DNA from: Phoronis australis | Taxonomy: Eukaryota > Phoronida > Phoronidae | DNA length: 64,000 nucleotides | Assembly: GCA_002633005.1 (NCBI GenBank) | Contig: NMRA01000237.1 | Location: 769-64,768, forward strand | Direction of reading: 5' to 3' | Part shown: positions 9,840 through 21,500 of the stretch, piece by piece | How the letters are laid out: every line of letters starts with the position of its first letter | Position numbering within the stretch: position 1 is the stretch's first letter | Made by a program: the position numbers and the translations under genes | Notes under the pieces: generated by a model | Databases searched by the model: none | Seen by the model: the letters and a program-made list of their open reading frames with translations, nothing else | Told to the model about the DNA's origin: nothing

Positions 9840-10577
9840 CAGAGGAAGAACTGTCCCACTTGCCCGAGTGTCCCGCGACACACTCCCACTGAAGGGTGAT
9901 CTGAGCACCCAAACTGCTTACATCCCGCCGTGTGACTCCCTCGCCACACACCTGGCACCTTCCAAATAGCTCCAATACAAGTCCACAATAAACTTATCAA
10001 ATTTAGGCTCACCGATCTGTTCATTGGATGACGAACTGTCCTCTTCACTGGGTGTCGAACTGGGCCTGTATTCACTCCCACTACTCAACATCGCTGCAGG
10101 GCTGCTTACAGGATCTGGGGTAGAGACAACAGCACAGGGCGAATCACTGCTAGTTCCCGGAATTGCACGCAATGGGGTGCGTTTGGAGGCACGGGTGACA
10201 GTAGATGAAGTTCCTCCAGTCACTGTATATAGTGGCCACAGCTAGCTTCAAAAAAGCACTTCTCGGGGTTGGTGACAGGGCACTGCCGGGAATCAACAGC
10301 GACGGTATGGTACCCTTCTTCAGGCGTTGTTTCGCAAGGACCTTCATCAATTCAGCGTACATATCTGTCATAATCTGACGGCAGAAAATGCTTGCCACAC
10401 ACTCGGTAACCCTCCAGTGCTTTGTACGTTGCGTGGACGGGTAGCGCTGCGTTCTTCACATGAACGAGCTAGCCAAGTACGGCGAAGTGTGTCATCCTTC
10501 GGAAAGCGACGCAAGGTACCCAAAGCGCGTGTGAGACGATAATGAGTACATCCTGGCACGCAGCAACAGCGTGGCAT
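9840..10577 (-). pseudogene. Broken Kolobok-like transposase N-terminus with THAP finger
   Basis: From ATG at 10577 the frame gives a good THAP opening, MPRCCCVPGCTHYRLTR, with LRRFPKDD and LRRTWLA. A 4-base insertion (AGCT) relative to the copy at 41793 then shifts the frame. The following segments are still legible in other frames: TDMYAELMKV with KQRLKK (about 10390-10300), a serine-rich linker, and a zinc-ribbon-like CQVCGEGVTRR with WECVAGHSGKW (about 9965-9870). Order and motifs fit the N-terminal half of a THAP transposase. The catalytic core is absent. The shift is seen by comparison of the two copies in this window. Confidence 0.7.
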
Positions 10578-10835
10578 GTTGACTGACTCGTAAACAAAAG
10601 CAAACGACGACCGAACTTATCACAACCGAGGTAGAACAATAACTGACTCGACAGCTCTCACAGTCAGGCTATAATGAAAAGAAACTGGCGCGAAACTCTT
10701 GCCTCCCAAAACGTCACTTCCGGAGTAGAGGACGAGAAATTAACCAAATTACGAAAAGTTGTAATTAAGTGAAAAATATGTCTGGGATAATCAACGAACC
10801 TTATTTTTGACATGAAAAAGGTTGCTTTCGCCTTT

Positions 10836-12389
10836 GAGAGTCGGTGGGCGGAGACTGAAAAAGACATTCGTCGTTTGTCTTCAGCACGAGTCAACTATCA
10901 CGGCATTTTTCTTAACTTCTGTGCTTTGAAAAAGTAATTTTAGGATTCTTGGAATATGGAATCCTATGATCCCCAAGTTTTACTCGAGACTCGACTCAAA
11001 AACCAATTATTCAATCAAATTGCGTGGAAATTGAAAGTTTACTAAATAAATCAAATAGATGCTGGAATGCCGTGCAGTTACCGACGGATAAGAATATAAC
11101 ATAGTAAAAATAGTAATAATGAAACGACGAGCGTCGGTACTAAAATACATTGAAATATTCCCCACGTTTCGAGCGATGGGCTCTTTGTCAAGGGTACCCA
11201 TATTTTTGACGGGACAACCACCCATTTCAATGGAGAACGGACACGAAATGTTGAGTCCAGTGATAGCGATTTTCCATAAAAAGTCTTTGGAAGGGCTTTG
11301 ATCCAGAAACACACCTACATTATGTTTGTGTCCATTATGACCGAAACAGTGCAAGAAAAGAGCCCAAGTTGTCAAAAAGTACCTCTTCCAATACAAATTT
11401 CGAAATATAGATAATAGTAAAAACCTTTGTAATAGCAAACTGTTGGCTTCACTTGAGGACAACTTTTCTTAGAGAAACTGTTCATGAAATATCACCCTTC
11501 TTGATGGGGCATCGTGTATATCTCATTTGTAGGAGGCCCTCCACTGACTGTTTCGTGCAATGGTCTCGGACCAGCGCTGGTCTGATCTAATCTTTTTGTA
11601 CACACAGTCACAGAAAAATAAATAATTTGAGACCAGTTAATCTAATTAAGTTTCCAATTAATGTGCGAGGAAGGTTTTACAATTTAAAAAATAATCTTGC
11701 TTGAAAGTTTATTCAACCATAATAATTTTTGTGGAAAGCACCCAAGTAGCAATTAGGTTTTTGGACTTATACATTCATTTTAATTATCAAAAACGTAAGT
11801 TAGGAAAGCCTGAACGTTATAAATATCAACCTGGACCCAGTTGCATAAAGGCTATACACCGTATAGCAAAATGACGTCGCATTATCACGTGCCACGTTGT
11901 AATTGTTGAAGAATGCACCCGACGCCATACAACAATCAAACTTATCCAGCGGATAATTTTGAAGTTTTAAGCAACCCATCCCTGGTATTTTAGTACATAG
12001 AAGCATATGATTGTGTACAACACAGCACTTTAGTTTTTAAGTGTAAACGCATGTTATGCCCCAGAATTCTTAATTGCTGTGTGCCTGCAATTCGCACAAC
12101 ACATTCTCGTAGACATGTTATGGTCACCTTTTTCTTTCGCAACTGTGTCACTTTAAATCGTAATAGGCTATGAACACTAGTACATCATTGCTTCCAAGAA
12201 CTTTCTTATGCCACAAAGAATTATGTAAGTAATATTCTTTCGTAAACTTTTATGCTTGTGGTTCGTTCAATGTTGAGCAAGAATACTGCTTTTTTAAGTG
12301 GAGTCGCGCGATTCACAAGAATGGCTAGAACGATTACTGACAAGAAATACTTGTTGATGAGGACGAGTCAGAGACGTAATATAAATTGT
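10836..12389. other. No gene seen; AT-rich
   Basis: A 151-codon open frame on the minus strand (11462-11007) is the longest, but it has no recognisable domain and no clear splice borders. The rest shows no repeat partner in this window. Confidence 0.4.
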
Positions 12390-12893
12390 CTACTTCGCGA
12401 GACTGAGCCAAAAAACGGATAAAAGAATACAGAGCAATGCGTAACAACAGTGTACATTGCTTGAGCGATTGTTCAGAGCCGGGTAGGTACGCAATACGTG
12501 ACCAGGATGGCTTGGGAGGCGACGATATTACAAGGGGATGGCCAAGAGTGATGACATGTCACCCCCTGGCTGTTCTACTGATGCCAAAAAGTGAATAAAA
12601 TAACGCAGTGATGATTTGTCACGTTCTGGATATTCCGGTGACTTTAAAAAGGGACCAAAACAAAAAGAACTATACGTAAAAACCGTATGCATTTCTCGAG
12701 TGTTTGTCGAAAGCCACGCAAAGACGTCATTCCTGACGAAGATGGGTTGGGAGGCGACGATGACAAGCCACAGCCTGAATGTTCTACTGATGCCAAAAAA
12801 CGGATTAAACAATATATGTGTAACAGCCATAGCTTCAGTGCTAGTCGAGAACCACGTAGATATCTCATCATTCCTAATAACACCCTAATGTAG
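12390..12893 (+). pseudogene. Decayed coding repeats (GLGGDD / TDAKKRIKQ units)
   Basis: Three related segments follow one another. The text around GGCTTGGGAGGCGACGA occurs at about 12508 and, as GGTTGGGAGGCGACGATGA, at 12746. GTTCTACTGATGCCAAAAA occurs at about 12571 and 12780, and CCAAAAAACGGATxAAA at about 12410 and 12792. The best frame, ending with a stop at 12891, contains KPRKDVIPDEDGLGGDDDKPQPE cut by no stop, then TDAKKRIKQ. Earlier copies need frame changes. I do not know the protein family. The style (short acidic repeat with an alternating basic piece) resembles the decayed repeats at 46144-46933, but sequence identity between the two is not evident. Confidence 0.4.
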
Positions 12894-13189
12894 ATGAAGT
12901 GGTTTCTGCTCTCTCTCTCTTTCTCATCGAGTCGGCGCTCATTGGTCTCGGTCGCATAACTGTCGTCCTTTTTCATGCAATAGACGTGAGCTGTTTCCTA
13001 GGTTTGCTGGTACTTGAGGTGCTTGGGTGAGCGCGTTGCTCTTCCTCTACTCCATACATTGCTATGGGCCTCTTTCACAAATTCTCGTTCAGGTGGCGAT
13101 TGAAGGCGGTTCGGTAATCGCCCATGAACCGAATCTAAGTGACTGCAAAAGCCCGAGAACACGGTCGCAAACGCATCCAGTAATGTTAC

Positions 13190-13285
13190 CTTTGGCGGTA
13201 AAATCTCTGAAGGCCGCGGAGAATATACCGAGCCTCTGGTGCTGCAACGGAGGCTCCGAAATGTCAACAGTGTGCTCATCCAAAG
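13190..13285 (-). CDS. Candidate isolated coding exon, unknown protein
   Basis: AACACTTTAG precedes an open 96-base segment that ends at CCAAAG|GTAACA, a good donor. In the frame entered with two bases it encodes 31 residues beginning LDEHTVDISEPP and ending FRDFTAK. It lies on the same strand and just beyond the stop codon of the CNBD2-like gene, so it would be part of another gene or an alternative 3' exon. Nothing adjacent confirms it. Confidence 0.25.
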
Positions 13286-14042
13286 CTAAAGTGTTTCACA
13301 GCGATCTATCACTGTATGAAATCCCCCAAATCCGTGTCTATAACTTGGACGCCCTTCATCCATTGCCGGTGCGTGACACCGCGACAGTTTGCCACACATG
13401 GCCGAGGAACGGGTTTTGTAACAGCAACCTAGTCTGTTATCCACTACAGTCCCTATTCACCTGAGAATCAATACCCGCTGGTGCACACCACAATATTTCT
13501 CATTCGCGGCGGTTCATGATCACCACAAGTTTTAAATAGATTTTCACTGATGTTCAAACGTGTGTGTGTGAAAAATCTAGATAAGCTGGAAGAATATTCA
13601 TTTTTTACATTTATAGATATCGATATAGTGAAACAATGGACCCAGTCACAACGTCTTAAGCCCTGAGGAAGCCGGTATACGTAAACCTATGTAAAACTCA
13701 CTTTTCAGGGAGTGCTGTATTAATGACATGCTAGCGGACAAAATCCAGTCTATTCTCTGTACAAAGTATTAGAATTATGATAAAAACAGGTATAATTAAT
13801 TTTTACAATCGCAGTTTGGGCACCCGCCCCGACCTTTGAACGGAAAAAGATAATTTTGTGAAGACCTAAACCCAACTAAAATAGCTCATATTCACAAAGC
13901 AACGAAAATGGCAATTTTCCAAAATGCTTTTATGGCCACTGAAGTTTTAATTTTCCGTAAAAACCGCTGATCACTCCCTCTCCCCTTTCCCTTCTCCCTA
14001 TCACTTTGCTATTCATTGGTTGACACTCTCGCGAACGCGCAC

Positions 14043-14414
14043 TTAGGTAACTGCAGCGCCCCAATGGGTGGACGGGATCTTATTAACCCCCTCTCCTGAT
14101 TTGATACGCGCCCACTTGTAAACGCTCTTGCGGATGATAGACTTTGTCAACTGCCGCCTCTCCCTGGGTGACTGTACAGCGGCCAACACAATCCCAATGC
14201 TAGCGTGTTTGTCCCATTTGGTATAACCTGTCCTGCGCACTTCGACAGGCTCTTTGTCAAAGACGTCGTAGCTCTTCTTCGGAGACTGACACTGATGCCT
14301 CCGCAGACCGGTCCCCGGTCTTGTGACGGAAAGTGGTATGTCAACACGGCGAAGCAATGTCCTGGTTCGCACCGCCTTTTCCAGGCGTTTTTTGTGAATG
14401 AGATCTTCTACAGT
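14043..14414 (-). CDS. CNBD2-like gene, last exon (C-terminal tail)
   Basis: Acceptor ACACAATTTCAG is followed in phase 0 by 123 codons and a TAA stop. The segment begins TVEDLIHKKRLEK and continues the basic helical tail that starts at the end of the preceding exon. Codons often end in G or C, and the frame is unusually rich in K and R. The family's C-terminus likewise follows the second CNB domain with a helix that carries a W-K-x-F/Y pattern and basic residues. The final residues, ending HWGAAVT, are not recognised. No AATAAA is evident close behind the stop. Confidence 0.7.
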   Translation of the reverse strand, partial: TVEDLIHKKRLEKAVRTRTLLRRVDIPLSVTRPGTGLRRHQCQSPKKSYDVFDKEPVEVRRTGYTKWDKHASIGIVLAAVQSPRERRQLTKSIIRKSVYKWARIKSGEGVNKIPSTHWGAAVT

Positions 14415-14691
14415 CTGAAATTGTGTAAACATAACCGTGAGCACCTATGATATCTTCAAACACCGTCAGTTGGGAGCGTTGTTTTGCGTTGCGTCTATTT
14501 AATTTGAGCTTATATTATGATGGTTTAAAGATGAGAAGTCCCTGAGTGATTAAAAGATTGATATTTGTGTCTTTAACCCGAGACCCCCAGAGACTGCACA
14601 AACTCAGCATGGGTTACGATTTCATCGAAAACCTTCCCGGAAGTTTAAACCAAGTGTCGATTTGGTAATTGTTGCAAGGCTAAACGCGTAC

Positions 14692-14916
14692 CTGGCGCCT
14701 GAACCTTTTCCATTGGCATTCTTGGGCTAGCTTTACATAGAGTTCTTCGTTTGGCGGAATGTCTCTCCAGTAGCTCCCCGAACGGATCTTCATTTCCGTG
14801 TCGAAGTCCATCAGCGATAGTAGCGCTGATTTCGCCATCAGGTTCACTCTTGCGAAACGGCTGACTAGTGCCACTGACGGTTGCTTCGCTTGGTCTGGGA
14901 ATATGTTATGTAAGCC
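14692..14916 (-). CDS. CNBD2-like gene, exon with the end of CNB domain 2
   Basis: Acceptor GGATTGCAG and donor CGCCAG|GTACGC enclose 75 codons in phase 0. GLHNIFPD, QPSVALVS and VNLMAKSALL correspond to the last strands and the C-helix of a CNB domain. YWRDIPPNEEL, LAQECQWKRF then matches the family's P-x-D/N-E-E-L ... W-K-x-F tail. The segment that should hold the phosphate-binding cassette lacks the usual F-G-E and R-x-A signature, so this domain probably does not bind cNMP. It joins both neighbours in phase. Confidence 0.75.
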
Positions 14917-15512
14917 CTGCAATCCAGTTGAGCGGCATGTTTCAAATAAAGATAACACCGACAGGAAAAAGCAGTAATTTGCAATCCTACGTTGGGTCTA
15001 AAATCAAATCCAATGGTTGACGGCAAAACTATTAGCCTTTTCACGGATAGCATGAGACGTCACACAAACGCAGTCCATGCAAACGATTCTGGGTATCGCT
15101 CATACCGCTGGCATATGTTGAGCAGCGACCAGCAGAGACCATTTAGTAGTATTTCAAGCAGCCACTACCTTAGTAAACAGATGAAGCACCTATCTGATAT
15201 CAACTGCTTCCTTACAGACGCTCACCAAAATGCACGTTTTTCGTTCTGGATACGATGATACTTGAGAATTCCAAATTTTAGGGTTTTGATAAATGTGGTT
15301 TCGTGCAAATTCTTTATCTGTGAAAAATGTGTCCTGCAATTTATCAAGGGGTTGCCATAGTCAGTTTTTGTTGTTGCTGTTGTTTTTACTCACAATGAAA
15401 GCTTTCCGTTCGGTGTTCTGCGTAAAAATGAAAGAATTACAACTGTTTGGAGAAGTAGGTCAACAAAAAATTTACAGGGGTAGACTTCGTAATACTCACG
15501 AGCCTTTCTTAC

Positions 15513-15608
15513 GTTTAGGATCAGTTCAACTAATTTCATGTTCGCTATAGTTTTCGTTGTGAAGGTGAAACCGCAGAGCTCTTTCAAAATATTTGTTTGT
15601 TTGGGTGC
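15513..15608 (-). CDS. CNBD2-like gene, exon in CNB domain 2
   Basis: A strong acceptor (TCTTTCCATTTTACAG) and donor (CTAAAC|GTAAGA) bound 32 codons, open in phase 0 only. The end, MKLVELILN, followed by GLHNIFPD in the next exon, fits the strand pair V-x-x-L-x-x-G-x-x-x-x-L of a CNB domain. The next exon is 600 bases further on, but the previous certain exon is more than 8 kb upstream, across the large palindrome. Confidence 0.65.
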
Positions 15609-15653
15609 CTGTAAAATGGAAAGACATAGTTTGATACTGCGAATACTTTTGAC

Positions 15654-16165
15654 TTAAGGCCCTTTCATACTGACTTAACTCCGGGCTGAGCGCAGCGTCG
15701 ACGTAAACAGCGCATTTAACTGGACCGTTCTTACTGGCTTAGGTAGTTAATGAACATCGAGGTAAACGGTGGGTGACGCCGTCTTCATCGAAGTTATCGC
15801 AAGGTAGCGCTGCACGCTACGATTTTTTCAATGTGACAGTTTGAGAACATTTACATGTGCAAATTGAAATTAAACGTATTTTTAAATCGATTGGTTATTA
15901 TTAGAGCAAAATATAAGCAGCTATTAGTGACGGCATTACCCTGTAATTGTTGACGATAACAGTGGCACCTGGCGATAACTTCGACTGGACCGAAATTAAC
16001 CGTTCATACAGTACCGTAGCGTCGACGCTACGTTGTTGAATCCACCTGTTAACTGCTTATTTAACTGAAGTTGTTAACTTCGATCAAGCAGCGGAGCTAA
16101 GCGTTCATACTGACCGCAACTCTCCAAATCATCGACGTGTTGACGTTAGTATGAAAAGCTCTCAA
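15654..16165. mobile_element. Non-coding inverted-repeat element of about 510 bp
   Basis: The left end AAGGCCCTTTCATACTGAC is matched at the right end by GTTAGTATGAAAAGCTCT. Inside, further paired words occur (GCGTCGACG at 15695 and 16019, AACTTCGAT-like text on both sides). It has no coding capacity. The terminal word resembles common short non-autonomous DNA elements; the superfamily is unclear. It lies in an intron of the CNBD2-like gene. Confidence 0.55.
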
Positions 16166-18583
16166 ATGTAATAATAAAATGGTACAAAATGTTATCTCGA
16201 AATGTCATTTTTAGTTCGAATAAGCACTACTAGTCTTACTTGATTTGTTACTGTTGCCTTTTTTGAAGGAGTTTTGGGAAATTTGACATCTTTTACTTAT
16301 CTGAAATGCATTTTGAATATTTTCATAAACTTTTATCAAGCGATATTACAAATACACTTAATTATGTCAAGCAGGACTTGAAAACTTCAAGCTCGAAGAA
16401 ACCAAGTTAGCAGAGGTGAGTCTTTTCGTTAATGAAAGTAATTAGTGAACTCCATTTAGTTCATGATGGTTTTATCACGCATCGCCTTAAAAACAAAATA
16501 AAACAAGGGGTTCCATAAAAATCATGAACCAGTAGTTTTCAAAAATAGTGCAGAATGGGCTTTAACGAGACACATTCGGTTTCAGGTTAGAAAGGGCATT
16601 TTTTAGATTAATGTTGGGTATTAAGATAGACCTTATAAAGTTACTAGCAATGACCAGAGCAAATTCCACAATGTCCTTGCGATTTTATTAGAAATCTCAT
16701 ACACCCGACGTTGGCTTCCAGATATTAGGTAGAGTTAACTGAAATAGAGGCTGGTGACCTTATTAGTTAAACTCGGCTACTGGCAAAGTCGTATATGGGT
16801 ATTAGTGCTTACGCCTCAGCTTGGTCAGGGAATGAACCGGATTAAAGCGAAGTGGGTCTTTTCGTTGTATTATTTGACGCCTTGGGTTCTTGAGTATGTC
16901 TCAAATCACGAACAATTGTACACATCGATTTAGCCTGTTGTTGCAGCAGCAGCAGCAAGGACAAAGGAATTTCTCACCATCAACCAATCGGAATGTCCGA
17001 TTGCTTTTTTCAACCAATCAGAATCTCCGAACGTACTTATTTCTGGTAGACTGTGGGAAGTCATGTTACATGGTCGCTTCCCCAGTGATAGACCTATCCG
17101 TCGTAGCACTGGAGGAGCGTGTTAATTCTACCACTCATGTCTCAAATCTATAATCTGGGACGCGCGCTGGACGATTATCGCTATCCGTAAAAAGCTCAAT
17201 TCTTCATCATGAGGCTGCAAAATGTGCCATTGTGTGGTATCGTATTCCCGTAACCATTGAGTGTTTTTTAAAAGGATACTAAACCCTGTTTTGTTGATTT
17301 AAACCAATCCTCGTTCAATCACCTGCTAATGCATCATTGGCGTGAATCTTACAAGTTGAACGCAGGAATCAGTTAAATACTCATACTCCCTATGTCACAG
17401 GTTGGACATTACGGTTCTTGGTGGGTGATCTATTCCCTCAGCTGACGTGTAATTCGTGAAAATCGTAGGTCACGCTTGCTCGTTTGAAAGGAGGTTTTTC
17501 AAACTTTGCTCCAAAGGCTTTTGAGGGTTGTCGAAGGTCACAGAGCGTTATTTTGTTTCAGAGAACTGGATGGGAAAGTCTGTTCTAGTATCTGTTCATA
17601 GGCCAGAACCGGGTTTGTTATCCTTCTAAGTTCGATACGAAGTTCATCCATTTCCGTGTGACGTCATCACGTCCATTACTACATAGCAACTTCAGCTTTC
17701 GCAACGTATTTGGCGGATTAACCATACTAAGTATGCGTCGTAATTTAAGTTCACGTCGCCGCTTGTGAAACCTCTCTTGTGTATCGAGTGAGCGTGATTT
17801 GATGAGTGAACAAGAATTACGTATAGGCCACTTTTACGCAGCTTGAGCTAGGCTTACTTTTCACCATACAACTGCAAGTAAGTTTACTGTGTACATTGCT
17901 TTACGTTTTTTATACACATAGAGGTATTCATAGCCAACTCACGAAAACTTCTCCAGGTGACAACGCATCCACAATTACGTTTATGCAGACGCCTCGACGT
18001 GTACGCAGACCAGGTTTGAAAAATGGCCTGAAGTTTTGTTTTTCCGATACGACGCTCGAATCGGTTGAGCTTTCTGACTGAGTTTCCTCGCCTTCACGGA
18101 ACGTCAGAATTCTGAAAGTGTTACTCCATAAGTTTAGTAGGTCGGTGGGAAAAATATTTCGCCTGTCTATTGCTGTATATGTGAGTATTTGGGCCAGTGG
18201 GTTTCTATCCTAAATAGCCTGTTTAGTTTCAAGCGTTTTCTTCGCGTATTGGCACATGCTCTTGTTCTTCACTCATAGGCGCGGGCGACTATCTCTTATA
18301 TATGTGCATGTCATAACTTGGGTGTTTAAGTGTTTGTTTTGTCCACTATTTGTTTCCATTTAAATATTTAACGTTGCATTAAATGCGCGTCAATGTACAT
18401 CGTTTTCAAACAGACATGCCAAGATTATTTCACGTGCTATTTTAAAAACATGTTGCTTTTTGTTGATTGGTGCAACTCCACATGTAGGAGCATTGATCTA
18501 ACCACGCAAATATGCGGTAATATTTAGATATTCTGAAAATTTTACCAACCCTCAGTTGATTTCGAATTTTACTGTCCGCACAC
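16166..18583. other. Intron sequence of the CNBD2-like gene; nothing else recognised
   Basis: The missing exon of CNB domain 2 may lie here or inside the palindrome, but I could not identify it. A CRE-like TGACGTCA occurs at about 17660 in a locally CpG-richer stretch; there is no sign that it is a promoter. A short CAG run encoding five Q is at about 16940. Confidence 0.35.
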
Positions 18584-21500
18584 TTAGTGTTTTTGCACTT
18601 TACTTTCTGAAAACACTTCGACAAAGGCAACAGGCGATGCCTTTGAGCAGAGAATTGTACGTTCATGATGTGAGAATTTGTAAAGGCGTCGAAGAAAAAA
18701 TAAGTGTTCCAGGAAAAGTATTTTGGAGCGAGCGAAAATCCGGGTTCAAATCTCCTGACAAATGATATATTCATGTAAAGCTGGGTTATATGTACCTTAA
18801 CGTCGAATCATCTGTACGATGTCATAGATTTCAGGATCTTTCGAACAAAATCAGTGAACTAAGATTCACTGACATTTTTATTCTGCCGTCTGCTAAATTC
18901 CGCCAAATGAAAAGTAGGTCACAACTGGTGGGACTCCGCGAGTTAAGTAGGTCGAGTCGATAGCACTGTTTATGCTTTTCTAATCTTCGAACGAAATATT
19001 TTGATTAAAAAACTCAGGTTCATAGCTCAGGTTCACACTCATCTTGTCCTAGGTAAGCACTTAGCTCCGGTAGGTCTAAGGCTAGCTGTGTCCATGAAGT
19101 CCAATGAATGCATGTCATTAAGTTAGGCCTAACTTCTGATGAACTTCGCACTTTTTGTAGTTCCATTGCATAAAGGTAGCTTTCAGTTAAATTTAAACGT
19201 GGCATGATCACTAAGCTCTGGTATGGTTACAAAAGATGACAAGTCTGGTGTAATGGCAAAAATGGCTATACAAAAATGACTCAAATTCTTTTTAAAGCTT
19301 CAAAAATCTAAATATCATATTTCAACAACTTCAAAATTACCTCTCCTTAACTCTACAGGCGAAGTGTATACTGGAGGCTCTCATCAAAACGTAATTCAAC
19401 TGTTTATTACTTTTTCGTGACAACAGCTTGAACAAGGCTTTGAGTTCAGTACAATGCCCCTCCCTGTGCCGATCGAATCAATTTTGGAGAGAAGTTCAGT
19501 TGAACGCCAGCTTACGGGTATATGAATAACAAAAATGTACCTCTACTAGGAAGGGAAACGATGTCCATTCGGTCGAAATAAATGGAAAATAATAAGAATG
19601 TCCTTAAAAACAACAAGTTCCGGGGACTACAGCTAGACCGTTATTTCCAACAGATGGCCAAATGATTGAAACTCCGGAGTCAAGATCAGATAGTCCTACA
19701 TTATAGCCACCAAATTGAAAAGTGCGTATCCTGTAACAAATGTATTTGTTTTTAACCTTCGAGTAATCAAGAAGCATTGCTAAGTTCAGCTGCTCGAGTG
19801 GCCGTTCACACAGTTCCGAGTTAGATCCAAAGTTTACTCCTTTCGACATCACTTTTCGCCTTAGGAGATTTCAAAAAATGAGGGAATATTTTTGTCGAGC
19901 TGCATAACAGCTGTCGGAATTACACACGCCATATCAACACCGTTTCACCATTCTTATCGCACAATTTCTTGAGCTATAGACTAAAATAAATTTTATACGA
20001 CAACATGTTGTTTGTAGGGTAAAATGGCGGCTTGGAAACGCAGACGATGGTGTGTCAAGAATGCTGCGTTGTGATTGGTCAGTTAAGCCGTCAGCCATAA
20101 CCCTGGCAATTGACCTATCGCCAGGATTATGACGGACGGCTTAATTGACCTATCAGAACGCAGCATTCTTGGCACACCTTCGTCTGCGTTTCCAAGCCGC
20201 CATTTTACCCGACAAACCACACGCAGTCGAGTAAAACTTACTTTAGTCTATAGCTCAAAAAAATGTTCGCTAAGAATGGAGAAACGGTGTTGATATGACG
20301 TGTGCAGCACCGACAGCCGTTATGGTGCTCCAGAATAATATCACGTCATTTTTGGCATGTCCTAAGCCGAAAAATGATGTTGAAAAGCGTCAGATCAAAC
20401 TGTACGGCCACATGAGCAGCTGAACTTACCGATGTTGCTTGATAACTCGAAGGCTATTATAAACACAAATATATTAGTTCCAAGATACGCACTTTTCAGC
20501 TTGGTGGCTATTGTGCAGGGCTATCTCAGATTGTAACTCCCGAGTTTGCTACGTCTGGCCGCCTTTGTCTCGGCACCTGCTGGATCTCAGCACTCTAGCG
20601 GTAGTCCCCAGAAATTGTTGTTTTCAAGGACATTTTTATTTTATGTTTTTTATTTATTTCAACCTAATGGGCATTATTTTGTTTCGTATCAGAGGTACAT
20701 TTTTGTTATTCATAAACCGTAAGCTGGCGTTCAACTGAACTTCTCTACCGGTCAAAATTCAGAGATTCAATCGGCATGCACAGGGAAGGGCACTGGATTA
20801 CTGCCGGAACTCAAAGCCTTGGTCGAGCTGTTGTCACTAAAAATAAACTGTTGAATTACTTTTTGACGTGTACCTCTAGTATACACTATGTCTGTAGAGT
20901 TAGAGAGAGTTCATTTTGAAGTTGTTCAAACATAATATTTAGATTTATGAAGCTTTAAAAAAGAATTTGAGTCATTTTTGTAAATACCCTATTTTTGCAA
21001 CTACCACACCAGACTTGTAATCTTTTGTAACCATACCACGACTTAGTGATCATGCTACCTTCAAAATTAAATGAAAGCTACCTTCATGGAATGAAACTAC
21101 AAAAAAAATGCCAAGTTCATAATAAGGTAGGCCTAATTTAAATATCTCAATGATGCAAACGGACAATTCCATAGGCGGATTTGGGGGGGCAGCCCCCCCC
21201 CCTTGGCTGCCGCAAGCAAAATGAAACAGCAAGAGCGTGAGGAAATATTGAGTTCAGTAACTAGGACCGGTAGCGGAAGAGGGGGGGTTCAGACCCCAGA
21301 TCGCAGTGGAATCGTGTTCCTGTTTTTTAGTCCACCGATAGATTTTCTGAACAGAAGGTCCAATGGTCTACATCCCTGGCCCCTGCAACTTTCGGGCCGC
21401 CTGTGCACATACAATCGCACTTTGCCTAATTCCACGAGGCAACATATGTTGGGCCCCCTGTGGTATCCTAGATCCGCCACTGAATTCCAGACATTAATTT

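Larger units (their letters stand above)
9521..10835. mobile_element. Kolobok-like THAP transposon remnant, rearranged into a fold-back
   Basis: Both ends carry TTAA-type terminal text: AAAGGCGAAGGCAACC at the left and its inverse GGTTGCTTTCGCCTTT at the right. The inverted arms run inward for about 300 bp and each reaches a THAP start codon (plus strand 9790, minus strand 10577). So the left part is a second copy of the element's 5' end in opposite orientation. The junction lies at about 9838. TTAA target sites and an N-terminal THAP finger are hallmarks of the Kolobok superfamily. The right TTAA has become TTGA. The element is non-autonomous because most of the transposase is missing. Confidence 0.75.

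Noticed and set aside
11007-11462. A 151-codon open frame on the minus strand
   Set aside because: Composition is that of AT-rich non-coding DNA; no motif and no splice sites were seen.
13027-13464. A 145-codon plus-strand frame
   Set aside because: It overlaps a better minus-strand exon candidate (13190-13285) and has no recognisable domain.
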